Below, piece after piece: positions 24,295 through 32,973 of a stretch of 64,000 bases of DNA. The notes under the pieces were generated by a model. The model was not told where the DNA came from. It saw only the letters and a program-made list of their open reading frames with translations, and did no database searches. Each line of letters begins with the position of its first letter. Position 1 is the first letter of the stretch. The stretch comes from Streptomyces angustmyceticus (GTDB lineage: Bacteria; Actinomycetota; Actinomycetes; Streptomycetales; Streptomycetaceae). The position numbers and the translations under genes are program-made. The stretch spans positions 4,030,001-4,094,000 of the forward strand of contig NZ_CP082945.1 in NCBI RefSeq assembly GCF_019933235.1. Direction: 5' to 3'.

Positions 24295-24885
24295 ATGACC
24301 ATGGCCAAGCGCGACACCTACACGCCCGATTCGCTGCTCGCGGTCGCCGTCGAGGTGTTCATCGAGCGCGGCTACGACGGCACGTCCATGGAGCACCTCT
24401 CCAAGGCGGCCGGCATCTCGAAGTCCTCGATCTACCACCACGTCCGCAGCAAGGACGAGCTGCTGCACCGCGCCATAAGCCGCGCCCTGGACGGGCTGTT
24501 CGCCGTGCTGGAGGAGCCGGGCGCCCTGGAGGGGCGGGCGATCGAGCGGCTGGAGCACGTCACCCGGCGCGTGGCCGAGGTGCTGATGGACGAACTCCCC
24601 TACGTGACGCTGCTGCTGCGGGTGCGCGGCAACACGGACACCGAGCGATGGGCCATGGAGCGCCGCAGGGAGTTCGACCACAAGGTCTCCGACCTGCTCA
24701 AGCAGGCCGCCGCCGACGGCGATCTCCGCGACGACGTGGACGTCCGGCTGGCCACCCGCCTGCTCTTCGGCATGATCAACTCGATTGTGGAGTGGTACCG
24801 GCCGGGGCGGGGCGGCGCGGTGAGCCGTGACGAGGTGGCCGAGGCCGTGGTGCGCACGGCGTTCGCGGGACTGCGCAGGCCCTGA
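24295..24885 (+). CDS. TetR-family regulator, probable PaaR
   Basis: A 196-residue repressor. The N-terminal HTH is YTPDSLLAVAVEVFIERGYD then MEHLSKAAGISKSSIYHHVR (about 8-50), a strong TetR match. The C-terminal ligand domain is helical with no identifiable ligand residues. It starts 2 bp after the paaH stop, so it is cotranscribed with a catabolic gene. Three ACCGA-N4-TCGGT sites lie upstream of paaA, paaN/paaH and bkd cluster 1, and it is the natural candidate to bind them. In other actinobacteria and in Thermus, TetR-type PaaR responds to phenylacetyl-CoA; that ligand is an inference here. Confidence 0.85.
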   Translation: MTMAKRDTYTPDSLLAVAVEVFIERGYDGTSMEHLSKAAGISKSSIYHHVRSKDELLHRAISRALDGLFAVLEEPGALEGRAIERLEHVTRRVAEVLMDELPYVTLLLRVRGNTDTERWAMERRREFDHKVSDLLKQAAADGDLRDDVDVRLATRLLFGMINSIVEWYRPGRGGAVSRDEVAEAVVRTAFAGLRRP

Positions 24886-25028
24886 AGCGGCCCGGCCGGC
24901 CTGGCCGGCGGCGGGTGTCGTGCTGCGCGCCGGCGCCCCTGGACGGGCCCTGTGGCAGGGCGGGCCGTGGTCCGCCCCGGCGGGTGGTCCGCCGCACCCG
25001 GCAGGGACGGTCTCCGCCCCGGCGCGGA

Positions 25029-25553
25029 TCAGTCCTCCTCGGGCCCGAGGTCGGTCTCCTCGAAGACCAGCAGGGTGCGGGTGCTGAGCACCTCCGGGAT
25101 CGACTGGATCCGGGTGAGGACCAGCTCCCGCAGCTCGCGGTTGTCCTTGGTGTGGACCAGCAGCAGCACATCGAAATCGCCGCTGACCAGCGCGATGTGG
25201 GTGGCGCCCGGCAGCGCCGTGAGCTGCTTGCGCACGGTCCGCCAGGAGTTCTGCACGATCTTCAGCGTGATGTACGCCGAGGCGCCCTGACCTGCGCGTT
25301 CCTGATCGATGAGGGCGCTGAAGCCGCGGATCACGCCGTCGTCGATCAGCCGGTTGATCCGCGCGTAGGCGTTGGCGCGCGAGACGTGGACCCGCTCGGC
25401 CACGGAGCGTATCGAGGCCCGGCCGTCGGTCTGGAGCATGCGCAGGATCGAACGGTCGATGGTGTCCAGCGGGCGTGCGGCCGGCGACGGCGGGGCGGGG
25501 GCGGGCGCCGCGGGCGGCTGCCCGCCGGAATTGGCCATCTGTTCGTCCGGCAT
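25029..25553 (-). CDS. bkdR: Lrp/AsnC-family regulator, BkdR type
   Basis: A 174-residue feast-famine regulator. An N-terminal Pro/Ala-rich leader of about 25 residues precedes the HTH ILRMLQTDGRASIRSVAERV with VSRANAYARINRLI (about 30-70). The RAM domain (about 95-165) includes HIALVSGDFDVLLLVHTKDN, the usual ligand-binding fold. It is divergent from the bkdA gene of cluster 1; in streptomycetes this position is held by bkdR, an activator/repressor of branched-chain keto-acid dehydrogenase. The start ATG at 25553 has GGAGG 9 bp upstream. Confidence 0.88.
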   Translation of the reverse strand: MPDEQMANSGGQPPAAPAPAPPSPAARPLDTIDRSILRMLQTDGRASIRSVAERVHVSRANAYARINRLIDDGVIRGFSALIDQERAGQGASAYITLKIVQNSWRTVRKQLTALPGATHIALVSGDFDVLLLVHTKDNRELRELVLTRIQSIPEVLSTRTLLVFEETDLGPEED

Positions 25554-25654
25554 ATGGTCCCGCCTCCCCTTCGTGGACGCCCTGTCTTCATCTCAAGCTG
25601 TGCAGAACCGTTTGTCCACAGGCTGACCCCGCCTGTAGCCAAAATGCATCGGCG

Positions 25655-25668
25655 ACCGAACAATCGGT
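25655..25668. promoter_or_regulatory. ACCGA-N4-TCGGT operator, site C (bkd cluster 1)
   Basis: ACCGAACAATCGGT, again with perfect 5-bp arms. It lies 101 bp from the bkdR start and 109 bp from the bkdA start, in the divergent gap. Over 18 bp it differs from site B at two positions. Confidence 0.75.
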
Positions 25669-25777
25669 AGGGCAGGGCGTACCCGCCCTGGCCGATTCCA
25701 TCCTGCCCATCCGCCGTCCGCCCACCACCCACATGAGGCGCATCGCGCCACCCCTTCCCTCCGAGGAGGTGCTCGAC

Positions 25778-26971
25778 ATGACGGTCCTTGAGCAGCCGGG
25801 CAGCAGCAGGCACAAGAGCAGCCTGGCCGGCCCGCCGCCTTCCTGGCGGCCGCGCGTCGATCCCGCGCCCCTCCTGCCCGACGAGGAGCCGTACCGCCTC
25901 CTGGGCACGGACGCCGCGGCCCGGCTCGACTCCGGACTGCTGACCCGGCTCTACACCCAGCTGGTGCGCGGCCGCCGGTACAACGCGCAGGCCACGGCCC
26001 TGACCCGGCAGGGACGCCTGGCGGTCTACCCGTCCTCCACCGGCCAGGAGGCCTGCGAGGTCGCCGCGGCGCTGGCCCTGGAGGAGCGGGACTGGCTCTT
26101 TCCCAGCTATCGCGACACCCTCGCCGCCGTGGCCCGCGGCCTGGACCCGGTGGAGGCGCTGACCCTGCTGCGCGGCGACTGGCACAACGGCTACGACCCG
26201 CGCGAACACCGCATCGCCCCCCTGTGCACCCCGCTCGCCACCCAGCTCCCGCACGCGGTGGGCCTGGCGCACGCCGCCCGCCTCAAGGGCGACGAGGTGG
26301 TGGCGCTGGCCATGGTGGGCGACGGCGGCACCAGCGAAGGTGACTTCCACGAGGCGCTGAACTTCGCGGCGGTCTGGCAGGCCCCGGTGGTCTTCCTCGT
26401 CCAGAACAACGGCTTCGCGATCTCCGTGCCGCTGGCCAAGCAGACCGCCGCGCCCTCCCTCGCCCACAAGGCGGTCGGATACGGCATGCCGGGCCGCCTG
26501 GTCGACGGCAACGACGCGCCCGCCATGCACGAGGTGCTGACCGAGGCCGTGCAGCGGGCCCGCAGGGGCGGCGGCCCCACCCTCGTCGAGGCGGTCACCT
26601 ATCGCATCGAGGCGCACACCAACGCCGACGACGCGACCCGCTACCGCAGCGATGCCGAGGTCGAGACCTGGCGGGCCCACGACCCGATAGCCCTTCTGGA
26701 GCATGAGCTGGCCGGCCGCGACCTGCTCACCGACGCATTCGTCTCCGCCACCCGTGACGGCGCCGAGCAGATGGCGGCCGACCTCCGGGAGCGGATGAAC
26801 GCCGACCCGGAGCTGGACCCGATGGACCTGTTCACCCATGTCTTCGCCGAGCAGACCAGCCAACTGCGCGCCCAGGCGGCGCAGTTGCGTGCCGAGCTGG
26901 ACGCCGAGGCCGATGGACACACCGACGACGCAGCGGGCGCCGAGGGCTCCGCCGAGGAGGCCAGGCCATGA
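25778..26971 (+). CDS. bkdA: branched-chain 2-oxoacid dehydrogenase E1 alpha (cluster 1)
   Basis: Thiamine-diphosphate-dependent alpha subunit that decarboxylates keto acids of Val, Leu and Ile, feeding branched acyl-CoA starters into fatty-acid and polyketide synthesis. The ATG at 25778 has GAGGAGGT 8 bp upstream; 397 residues. The ThDP motif is MVGDGGTSEGDFHEALNF (about 178-196) with VQNNGFAISVPLAKQT (about 207) and the phosphorylation-loop-like EAHTNADDATRYR. The C-terminal 60 residues are Ala/Gln/Glu-rich. Its stop overlaps the beta subunit start as ATGA. Confidence 0.93.
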   Translation: MTVLEQPGSSRHKSSLAGPPPSWRPRVDPAPLLPDEEPYRLLGTDAAARLDSGLLTRLYTQLVRGRRYNAQATALTRQGRLAVYPSSTGQEACEVAAALALEERDWLFPSYRDTLAAVARGLDPVEALTLLRGDWHNGYDPREHRIAPLCTPLATQLPHAVGLAHAARLKGDEVVALAMVGDGGTSEGDFHEALNFAAVWQAPVVFLVQNNGFAISVPLAKQTAAPSLAHKAVGYGMPGRLVDGNDAPAMHEVLTEAVQRARRGGGPTLVEAVTYRIEAHTNADDATRYRSDAEVETWRAHDPIALLEHELAGRDLLTDAFVSATRDGAEQMAADLRERMNADPELDPMDLFTHVFAEQTSQLRAQAAQLRAELDAEADGHTDDAAGAEGSAEEARP

Positions 26972-28005
26972 CCACCACCGCTGCTCCGGCGACCGCGCGC
27001 AAGCCCGCGACCATGGCGCAGGCACTGACCCGCGCGCTGCGCGACGCCATGGCCGACGACCCGTCCGTCCACGTCATGGGCGAGGACGTCGGCACCCTCG
27101 GCGGCGTCTTCCGGGTGACCGACGGGCTCGCCAAGGAGTTCGGTGAGGACCGCTGCACCGACACCGCGCTCGCCGAGGCCGGCATCCTGGGCACGGCCGT
27201 CGGCATGGCGATGTACGGGCTGCGGCCGGTCGTCGAGATGCAGTTCGACGCCTTCGCCTATCCCGCGTTCGAGCAGCTGATCAGCCATGTCGCCCGGATG
27301 CGCAACCGCACCCGCGGCGCGCTGACGATGCCGTTGACCATCCGCATCCCCTACGGCGGTGGCATCGGCGGCGTGGAGCACCACAGCGACTCCTCCGAGG
27401 CGTACTACCTCGCCACCCCCGGGCTCCAGGTCGTCACTCCGGCGACCGTCGAGGACGCCTACGGGCTGCTGCGCGCGGCCATCGCCTCCGACGACCCGGT
27501 CGTCTTCCTGGAGCCCAAGCGCCTGTACTGGTCCAAGGCCGACTGGTCGCCCGACGCGCCGACCGAGGTGGCGCCTCTGGGCCGGGCCGCGGTCCGGCGC
27601 CGCGGCAGCAGCGCCACGCTGATCACGTACGGGCCGTCGCTGCCGGTCTGCATGGAGGCTGCGGAGGCCGCCGCCGCCGAGGGCTGGGACCTGGAAGTGG
27701 TCGATCTGCGCTCGCTGATGCCGTTCGACGAGGACACGGTCTGCGCGTCGGTGCGGCGCACCGGACGGGCCGTGGTCGTCCACGAGTCCAACGGGTTCGG
27801 CGGTCCCGGAGGGGAGATCGCCGCACGGATCACTGAGCGCTGCTTCCACCACCTGGAGGCGCCGGTCCTGCGCGTCGCCGGGTTCGACATCCCGTATCCG
27901 CCACCCATGCTGGAGCGGCACCATCTGCCGGGCGTGGACCGGATCCTGGACACCGTGGCCCGCCTCCAGTGGGAGTCGGACTGGACCGAGGGACGTGGTG
28001 CGTGA
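26968..28005 (+). CDS. bkdB: branched-chain 2-oxoacid dehydrogenase E1 beta (cluster 1)
   Basis: The beta subunit of the E1 heterotetramer, 345 residues. Transketolase-type motifs include HVMGEDVGTLGGVFRVTDGL (about 32-52), RIPYGGGIGGVEHHSDSSEA (about 128-148) and the C-terminal transketolase domain with LEVVDLRSLMPFDEDTV. It overlaps bkdA by ATGA and its stop shares a base with the next ATG (TGATG), so all three subunits are translationally coupled. Confidence 0.94.
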   Translation: MTTTAAPATARKPATMAQALTRALRDAMADDPSVHVMGEDVGTLGGVFRVTDGLAKEFGEDRCTDTALAEAGILGTAVGMAMYGLRPVVEMQFDAFAYPAFEQLISHVARMRNRTRGALTMPLTIRIPYGGGIGGVEHHSDSSEAYYLATPGLQVVTPATVEDAYGLLRAAIASDDPVVFLEPKRLYWSKADWSPDAPTEVAPLGRAAVRRRGSSATLITYGPSLPVCMEAAEAAAAEGWDLEVVDLRSLMPFDEDTVCASVRRTGRAVVVHESNGFGGPGGEIAARITERCFHHLEAPVLRVAGFDIPYPPPMLERHHLPGVDRILDTVARLQWESDWTEGRGA

Positions 28006-29678
28006 TGGCCGTGGTCCGCGAATTCACCTTGCCCGACCTGGGCGAGGGCCTCACCGAGGCGACGATCGTGCACTGGATGGTCGAGGTCGGCGAGGTGGTG
28101 GCCGTCGACCAGCCGGTGGTGGAGGTCGAGACCGCCAAGGCGATGGTGGAGGTGCCGTGCCCTTACGGGGGCGTGGTGACCGCCCGCTTCGGCGGGGAGG
28201 GGGAAGAGGTCCCCGTGGGGGCGCCGCTGGTGACGGTCGCGGTGGGGGCCGTGCCCGATGACCTGGCGGGAGAGGGGCCCGGCTCCGGGGCAGGAACGGC
28301 AGAGGGGGCGCCCGGCGGCGGAGCGTCGGCGCCGGCCTCCGCCGGTGCCTCCGGGCCGGCGGCGAACGGCTCGGCGGATGCCGGGTCCGGGAACGTCCTC
28401 GTCGGGTACGGCACAAGCGCGGCGGCGGCACGGCGGCGCCGGATCCGTCCGGGGAGCGGTACGGCCCCCGGGGCGGCGGCGCGGACGCCCGGAGGAGCGG
28501 CGGAAGGCCCGGCCGGAGCCGGGACGGCAGAGGGCGCGCCTGGTGGGACGGCGGCGGTGGGGGCGGTCGGTGCCACCGGGGCCGCTGGGACCGCTGCGGC
28601 CGCCGGGGCCATGAGGGCGGGCGGTCCGGCCGGAGCGCCTGCGGCGAACGGGTCGGCCGAGGTCGGCGCGGCGGACGCCGGCGGTCGTACGGTGGCCGTC
28701 ATCTCCCCGCTGGTGCGCCGGATGGCCCGGGAAAACGGACTGGATCTGCGGGAGTTGACGGGGTCGGGACGGGACGGGCTGATCCTCCGTACGGACGTCG
28801 AGAGTGCGATCCGGGCGCGGCAGGAGCGGGAGTCGGCGGGCGGCGCCGCGGCGGTGACCCCGGAGGGTGCCCGCGGGATGAGCGGTGCCACCGGAATCGT
28901 CGGCGCCGGGACGACGGACGCGGTGGGCGCCGCGCCCGCTCCCGGAGGCGTGCGGCCCCTCGGAGCGACCGGAGCCGGTGCCGCGGCGGCCGAGGAGCGG
29001 ATCCCGCTGCGGGGGATGCTCGGAGCGGCCGCCGAGAAGTTCAGCCGCAGCCGCCGGGAGATCCCGGAGGCGACCTGCTGGGTGGACGCCGACGCCACCG
29101 AACTCCTCGCCGCCCGGAGGGCGATGAACGTCCCGGGCGCCCCCAAGGTGTCACTGCTCGCCCTGCTGGCGCGGATCACCACGGCGGCGCTGGCACGGTT
29201 CCCCCAGCTCAACGCCACGGTCGACACCAGGACCCAGGAGATCGTCCGGCTGCCCGCCGTCCATCTGGGCTTCGCGGCGCAGACCGACCGCGGGCTGGTC
29301 GTGCCGGTCGTACGCGACGCCCAGGCCCGTACGGTCGAGGGGCTGTCCGCCGAGATCACCCGGCTCACCGAGACCGCCAGGGCCGGTGGGCTCTCCCTGG
29401 CCGAGCTGACCCACGGCACCTTCACCCTCAACAACTACGGAGTCTTCGGCGTCGACGGCTCCACGCCGATCATCAACCACCCCGAGGCGGCGATGCTCGG
29501 CGTCGGCCGGATAGCCGCCAAACCCTGGGTGCACAAAGGGGAGTTGGCCGTCCGGCAGGTCGTCCAGCTCTCGCTCACCTTCGACCACCGGGTGTGCGAC
29601 GGCGGCACCGCCGGAGGCTTCCTGCGCCATGTCGCCGACTGTGTGGAACAGCCCGCGCTGTTGCTGCGGACGATGTGA
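28005..29678 (+). CDS. bkdC: dihydrolipoyl acyltransferase E2 (cluster 1)
   Basis: Core acyltransferase of the complex, 557 residues. An N-terminal lipoyl domain has the lipoylated Lys at position 45 in VETAKAMVEVP. A very long Ala/Gly-rich linker follows (about 85-225, rich in GAPGG-type segments). A peripheral subunit-binding domain lies at about 228-268 (SPLVRRMARENGLDLRELTG). The catalytic domain ends with the active-site HRVCDG near 528. The linker is more than twice that of a usual single-lipoyl E2. No E3 gene is adjacent, so the complex probably shares a dihydrolipoamide dehydrogenase. Confidence 0.92.
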   Translation: MAVVREFTLPDLGEGLTEATIVHWMVEVGEVVAVDQPVVEVETAKAMVEVPCPYGGVVTARFGGEGEEVPVGAPLVTVAVGAVPDDLAGEGPGSGAGTAEGAPGGGASAPASAGASGPAANGSADAGSGNVLVGYGTSAAAARRRRIRPGSGTAPGAAARTPGGAAEGPAGAGTAEGAPGGTAAVGAVGATGAAGTAAAAGAMRAGGPAGAPAANGSAEVGAADAGGRTVAVISPLVRRMARENGLDLRELTGSGRDGLILRTDVESAIRARQERESAGGAAAVTPEGARGMSGATGIVGAGTTDAVGAAPAPGGVRPLGATGAGAAAAEERIPLRGMLGAAAEKFSRSRREIPEATCWVDADATELLAARRAMNVPGAPKVSLLALLARITTAALARFPQLNATVDTRTQEIVRLPAVHLGFAAQTDRGLVVPVVRDAQARTVEGLSAEITRLTETARAGGLSLAELTHGTFTLNNYGVFGVDGSTPIINHPEAAMLGVGRIAAKPWVHKGELAVRQVVQLSLTFDHRVCDGGTAGGFLRHVADCVEQPALLLRTM

Positions 29679-29966
29679 GGGCGGTGCGGCGGGCCGGGGC
29701 GAGGAGGTGAGGGCGCGCCGGCCGCCGGGAGGCGGGGGCAGCCGTAGCGGGTGTGGCGAGTGTGCCGAACCACCCGTGGCTGCCCCACTCCGTGGTCGTC
29801 GCGTTCGCCGTGGTCGCGTCCGTGGCCCCGCCCGTTGCCCGTCCCCACCGTTGCTGTCGCGTCCGCCGTTGTCGCGTCCGCCGTTGTCGCGTCCGCTGTG
29901 GCAGAGCCGACAGCGGAAGCGGCTCCGGACCGGTGTGACGCGTCCGCACCCGGCGATACTCAAGGG

Positions 29967-30950
29967 GTGAACGCCCTCACCGACTACGACACCATCGTGC
30001 TGGCCGGAGGCGCGGCCCGGCGGCTCGGCGGGGCGGACAAACCCGCGCTGTCCGTCGGAGGCCGCCCTCTGCTGGACCGGGTGCTCGCGGCCTGCCCCGA
30101 TGCGGCGATCACCGTCGTCGTCGGCCCGCACCGCCCGACCACCCGCACCGTCGTCCGCGCACTGGAGGACCCGCCCGGCGGCGGTCCGCTCGCCGCACTG
30201 GACGCGGGCCTGCGGCACACCACCGCCCCGACGGTGCTCGTTCTCTCCGCCGATCTCCCGTTCCTGACCGCCGCGACCGTGCACACCCTGTTGGCGGCGG
30301 CGACGGGAATGTCCGGGGGCGCGGCGCCGGACGGCGGTGCCCGTGCGCAAGACGGTGCCGCGCCGCGTGAGGATGCCGTACTCCCCGGTGCCGACGCGGC
30401 CCGCGACGGGGCGATGCTGCGGGACGCCTCGGGGCGGGACCAGCCGCTGGTGGCCGCCTACCGGGCCGAGCCCCTGCGCCGTGAGCTGGCGCGCGTACGG
30501 GACGGACACGGCACCCTGGCCGGGCTGCCGCTGCGTGCCCTGGTGAACGGGCTGCGGCTCGAACGGGTCCCGGACACCACGACCACGGCCTCCTTCGACT
30601 GCGACACCTGGGAGGACATCAGCGCGGCACGCGCCCGCATCAGGGAGCATGGAAACGTGTTGGACGAATGGATCACCGCAGTCAAGGCCGAACTGGGCAT
30701 CGAGCTCGATGTCGACACGGCGGCGCTTCTCGATCTCGCGCGGGACGCGGCGCACGGCGTGGCCCGGCCGGCCGCGCCGCTGACGACCTTCCTGATCGGC
30801 TACGCGGCGGGCCAACAGGGCCGGGACGTGCAGGAGCTGACCGAACGCGCTACCGCGCTGGCCAACCGCTGGGCGGCGGAGGCCGAGCAGTCCGCCGGAC
30901 CGGCCGGGGCCGACGGCGGCACGGGTGCCGAAACGAAGCCCGCAGAATGA
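29967..30950 (+). CDS. mobA: MobA-like NTP transferase fused to DUF6457
   Basis: A 327-residue two-domain protein. The N-terminal half is a MobA-type nucleotidyltransferase with IVLAGGAARRLGGADKPAL (about 10-28) and LVLSADLPFLTAATV, as expected for GMP transfer onto molybdopterin. A 35-residue Asp/Ala/Gly insert (about 115-150) interrupts it. From about residue 231 a helical DUF6457 domain follows (LDEWITAVKAELGIELDVDT). The GTG at 29967 has GATACT 6 bp upstream and may be leaderless. Its stop overlaps the next start as ATGA. Fusion with DUF6457 is recurrent in actinobacteria but its role is unclear. Confidence 0.87.
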   Translation: MNALTDYDTIVLAGGAARRLGGADKPALSVGGRPLLDRVLAACPDAAITVVVGPHRPTTRTVVRALEDPPGGGPLAALDAGLRHTTAPTVLVLSADLPFLTAATVHTLLAAATGMSGGAAPDGGARAQDGAAPREDAVLPGADAARDGAMLRDASGRDQPLVAAYRAEPLRRELARVRDGHGTLAGLPLRALVNGLRLERVPDTTTTASFDCDTWEDISAARARIREHGNVLDEWITAVKAELGIELDVDTAALLDLARDAAHGVARPAAPLTTFLIGYAAGQQGRDVQELTERATALANRWAAEAEQSAGPAGADGGTGAETKPAE

Positions 30951-32857
30951 CGGTCGGAGAGTTCGACGGCGACTTCGACTTCGTCGGCGATTTCGGCGGG
31001 GAGCCCGGCGGCCCGGCGGGCCGGGCCAGGCGCGGGGCAGCCGCGGACGAGAGGCCCGACGACCCGTTCGAGGAGGCGCTCGCGCTGGCCAACGCCTCGA
31101 CGCGGGCGCGCGTACGGCCCGAAGCCGGGACCGGAGCGGGGGCAGGGACCAGGGCCGGGACCGGAGCCGGGACCTGGACCGGGACCGGGCACACGACCGC
31201 GAGGGGGCCGTCCGCCGGCCGTGAGGCCACGGCAGCCCACTCGTCCGCAGACGGGGGCGGCCGCGACGTCCCCTACACGCCGGACGATCCCTTCTCCCTC
31301 GACGACCCCCTCGCCCTCGGGAACAGGCGCTCCGGTGCCTCCGACTCCCCCGACTCCTCCAGCACCCCCAAGTCCCCCAGTTCCCCCGGTTCCCCCGGTT
31401 CCTCCGGTTCCCCCGTTTCGCCCCGCTCCCTCGGCTCCTCCCGCTTTTCCGAGCCGTCCGGCTCACCCGAGCCCTCCGGCCCCCACGACCCCTCGGCACC
31501 CACCGGCCCCGGCCCCGGCCCTGACCCGGGCTCCGGCCCGGCCCCCGGCCACCGCCCCAAGGCCACCCCGGGCGCCCTCCCCTGGCACACCGCCCGGGAG
31601 ATCGCCGAGCGCGCCGTATCCGGTCCGCCCGCGCCGGAGAACTCGGCGCTCGGCGAGGCGCTCGGCCGTACGCTCGCGGCGCCCCTCGTCGCGCTCACCG
31701 ACCTGCCGTCGTTCGACACCTCCGCGATGGACGGCTGGGCGGTCTCCGGCCCCGGCCCCTGGCGCATCGACCACCCGGCCGGCACGGCCGCATCCGATGC
31801 CCCTCCCGGCATACTCGCCGGTCACCCCTCTGCCGAGGCGCTCCGCGACGGCCATGCGATCCCGATCGCCACGGGTGCGCGGGTGCCGTCCGGCGCCACC
31901 GCGGTGCTCCGCAGCGAGCACGGCGAGGTCCGTGAGCCGAGCGGCGGCGGACGGCGGCTGTACGCACCGCGGCCCGCGCCGCCCGGCCAGGACATCCGCC
32001 CGCGGGGCCAGGAGTGCCGGCGGGGCGACCAGCTGCTGCCCGCCGGTTCCCTGGTGACCCCCGCCGTCCTCGGCCTGGCCGCAGCGGCCGGTTACGACGA
32101 GCTGACCGCGTACCCCAGGCCGCGCGCCGAAGTCCTCGTACTGGGCGACGAGTTGCTCGACCAGGGCCCGCCCAGGGAAGGCCGGATCCGGGACGCGCTC
32201 GGCCCGATGCTCGCCCCGTGGCTGCATGCGCTGGGCATCGAGGCGGTCGCGCCGCGCCATCTTGCCGACGACGCCGACACCCTGTACGCCGCCGTCGACC
32301 GGTCCACCGCCGACGTGGTGATCACCACCGGTGGCACCGCGTCGGGCCCCGTCGACCATGTGCACCCCACCCTGCGCAGGCTGGGGGCAGAGGCGCTGGT
32401 CGACGGCGTGGCGGTACGCCCGGGGCACCCCATGCTGCTCGCCCGCCTGGCCCCGCACCGGCACCTCGTCGGCCTGCCCGGCAACCCGCTCGCCGCCGTC
32501 TCCGGCCTGGTCACGCTCGCCGAACCGCTGCTCCGCGCGCTCGCCGCCCGACCGCCCGCCGCGCCGTTCTTCATGCCGCTGGCCGCCCCCGTCCACGGGC
32601 ATCCCCAGGACACCCGGCTCGTCCCGGTGGCCTACCGCGAGGACGAACGGCACGGCCTGATGGCGATGCCGCTGCACTTCCACGGCCCCGCCATGCTGCG
32701 CGGCATCGCGTCCGCCGATGCGCTGGCCGTCGTCCCGCCCGGTGGCGCGGAGCGCGGCACCGAGATCGAACTCCTGGAACTCCCCTGGGCGGCCGGGCTG
32801 TCGGCAGGCTGGTCCCCGGGGTCCTCGACGGGCTGGACCGCACCCGGAGGCGCGTAA
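30947..32857 (+). CDS. moeA: molybdopterin molybdotransferase MoeA with long N-terminal extension
   Basis: Inserts molybdate into adenylylated molybdopterin. The MoeA core occupies about residues 210-636: LPSFDTSAMDGWAVSG, ATGARVPSGATAVLRSEHGE, VLVLGDELLDQG, VVITTGGTASGPVDHVH and HLVGLPGNPLAAVSGLV. The first 205 residues are an acidic then Ser/Pro-rich low-complexity region with two DDPF motifs (DDPFEEALALAN and DDPFSLDDPLALGN) and a run of Ser-Pro dipeptides. The ATG at 30947 overlaps the mobA stop, so the start is not in doubt. The extension accounts for a third of the protein and has no recognised fold. Confidence 0.9.
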   Translation: MTVGEFDGDFDFVGDFGGEPGGPAGRARRGAAADERPDDPFEEALALANASTRARVRPEAGTGAGAGTRAGTGAGTWTGTGHTTARGPSAGREATAAHSSADGGGRDVPYTPDDPFSLDDPLALGNRRSGASDSPDSSSTPKSPSSPGSPGSSGSPVSPRSLGSSRFSEPSGSPEPSGPHDPSAPTGPGPGPDPGSGPAPGHRPKATPGALPWHTAREIAERAVSGPPAPENSALGEALGRTLAAPLVALTDLPSFDTSAMDGWAVSGPGPWRIDHPAGTAASDAPPGILAGHPSAEALRDGHAIPIATGARVPSGATAVLRSEHGEVREPSGGGRRLYAPRPAPPGQDIRPRGQECRRGDQLLPAGSLVTPAVLGLAAAAGYDELTAYPRPRAEVLVLGDELLDQGPPREGRIRDALGPMLAPWLHALGIEAVAPRHLADDADTLYAAVDRSTADVVITTGGTASGPVDHVHPTLRRLGAEALVDGVAVRPGHPMLLARLAPHRHLVGLPGNPLAAVSGLVTLAEPLLRALAARPPAAPFFMPLAAPVHGHPQDTRLVPVAYREDERHGLMAMPLHFHGPAMLRGIASADALAVVPPGGAERGTEIELLELPWAAGLSAGWSPGSSTGWTAPGGA

Positions 32858-32973
32858 GGACGGGGTCCAGGGCAAGGACCGGGGTCCAGCCGCCGCATGG
32901 CCTGCCGCGGGCCGTCCGTCGTCGCCCCGCCCGCCGGCCCGGTGTCCCCGTCGCGGCCTCGGCCGGGACGGCG

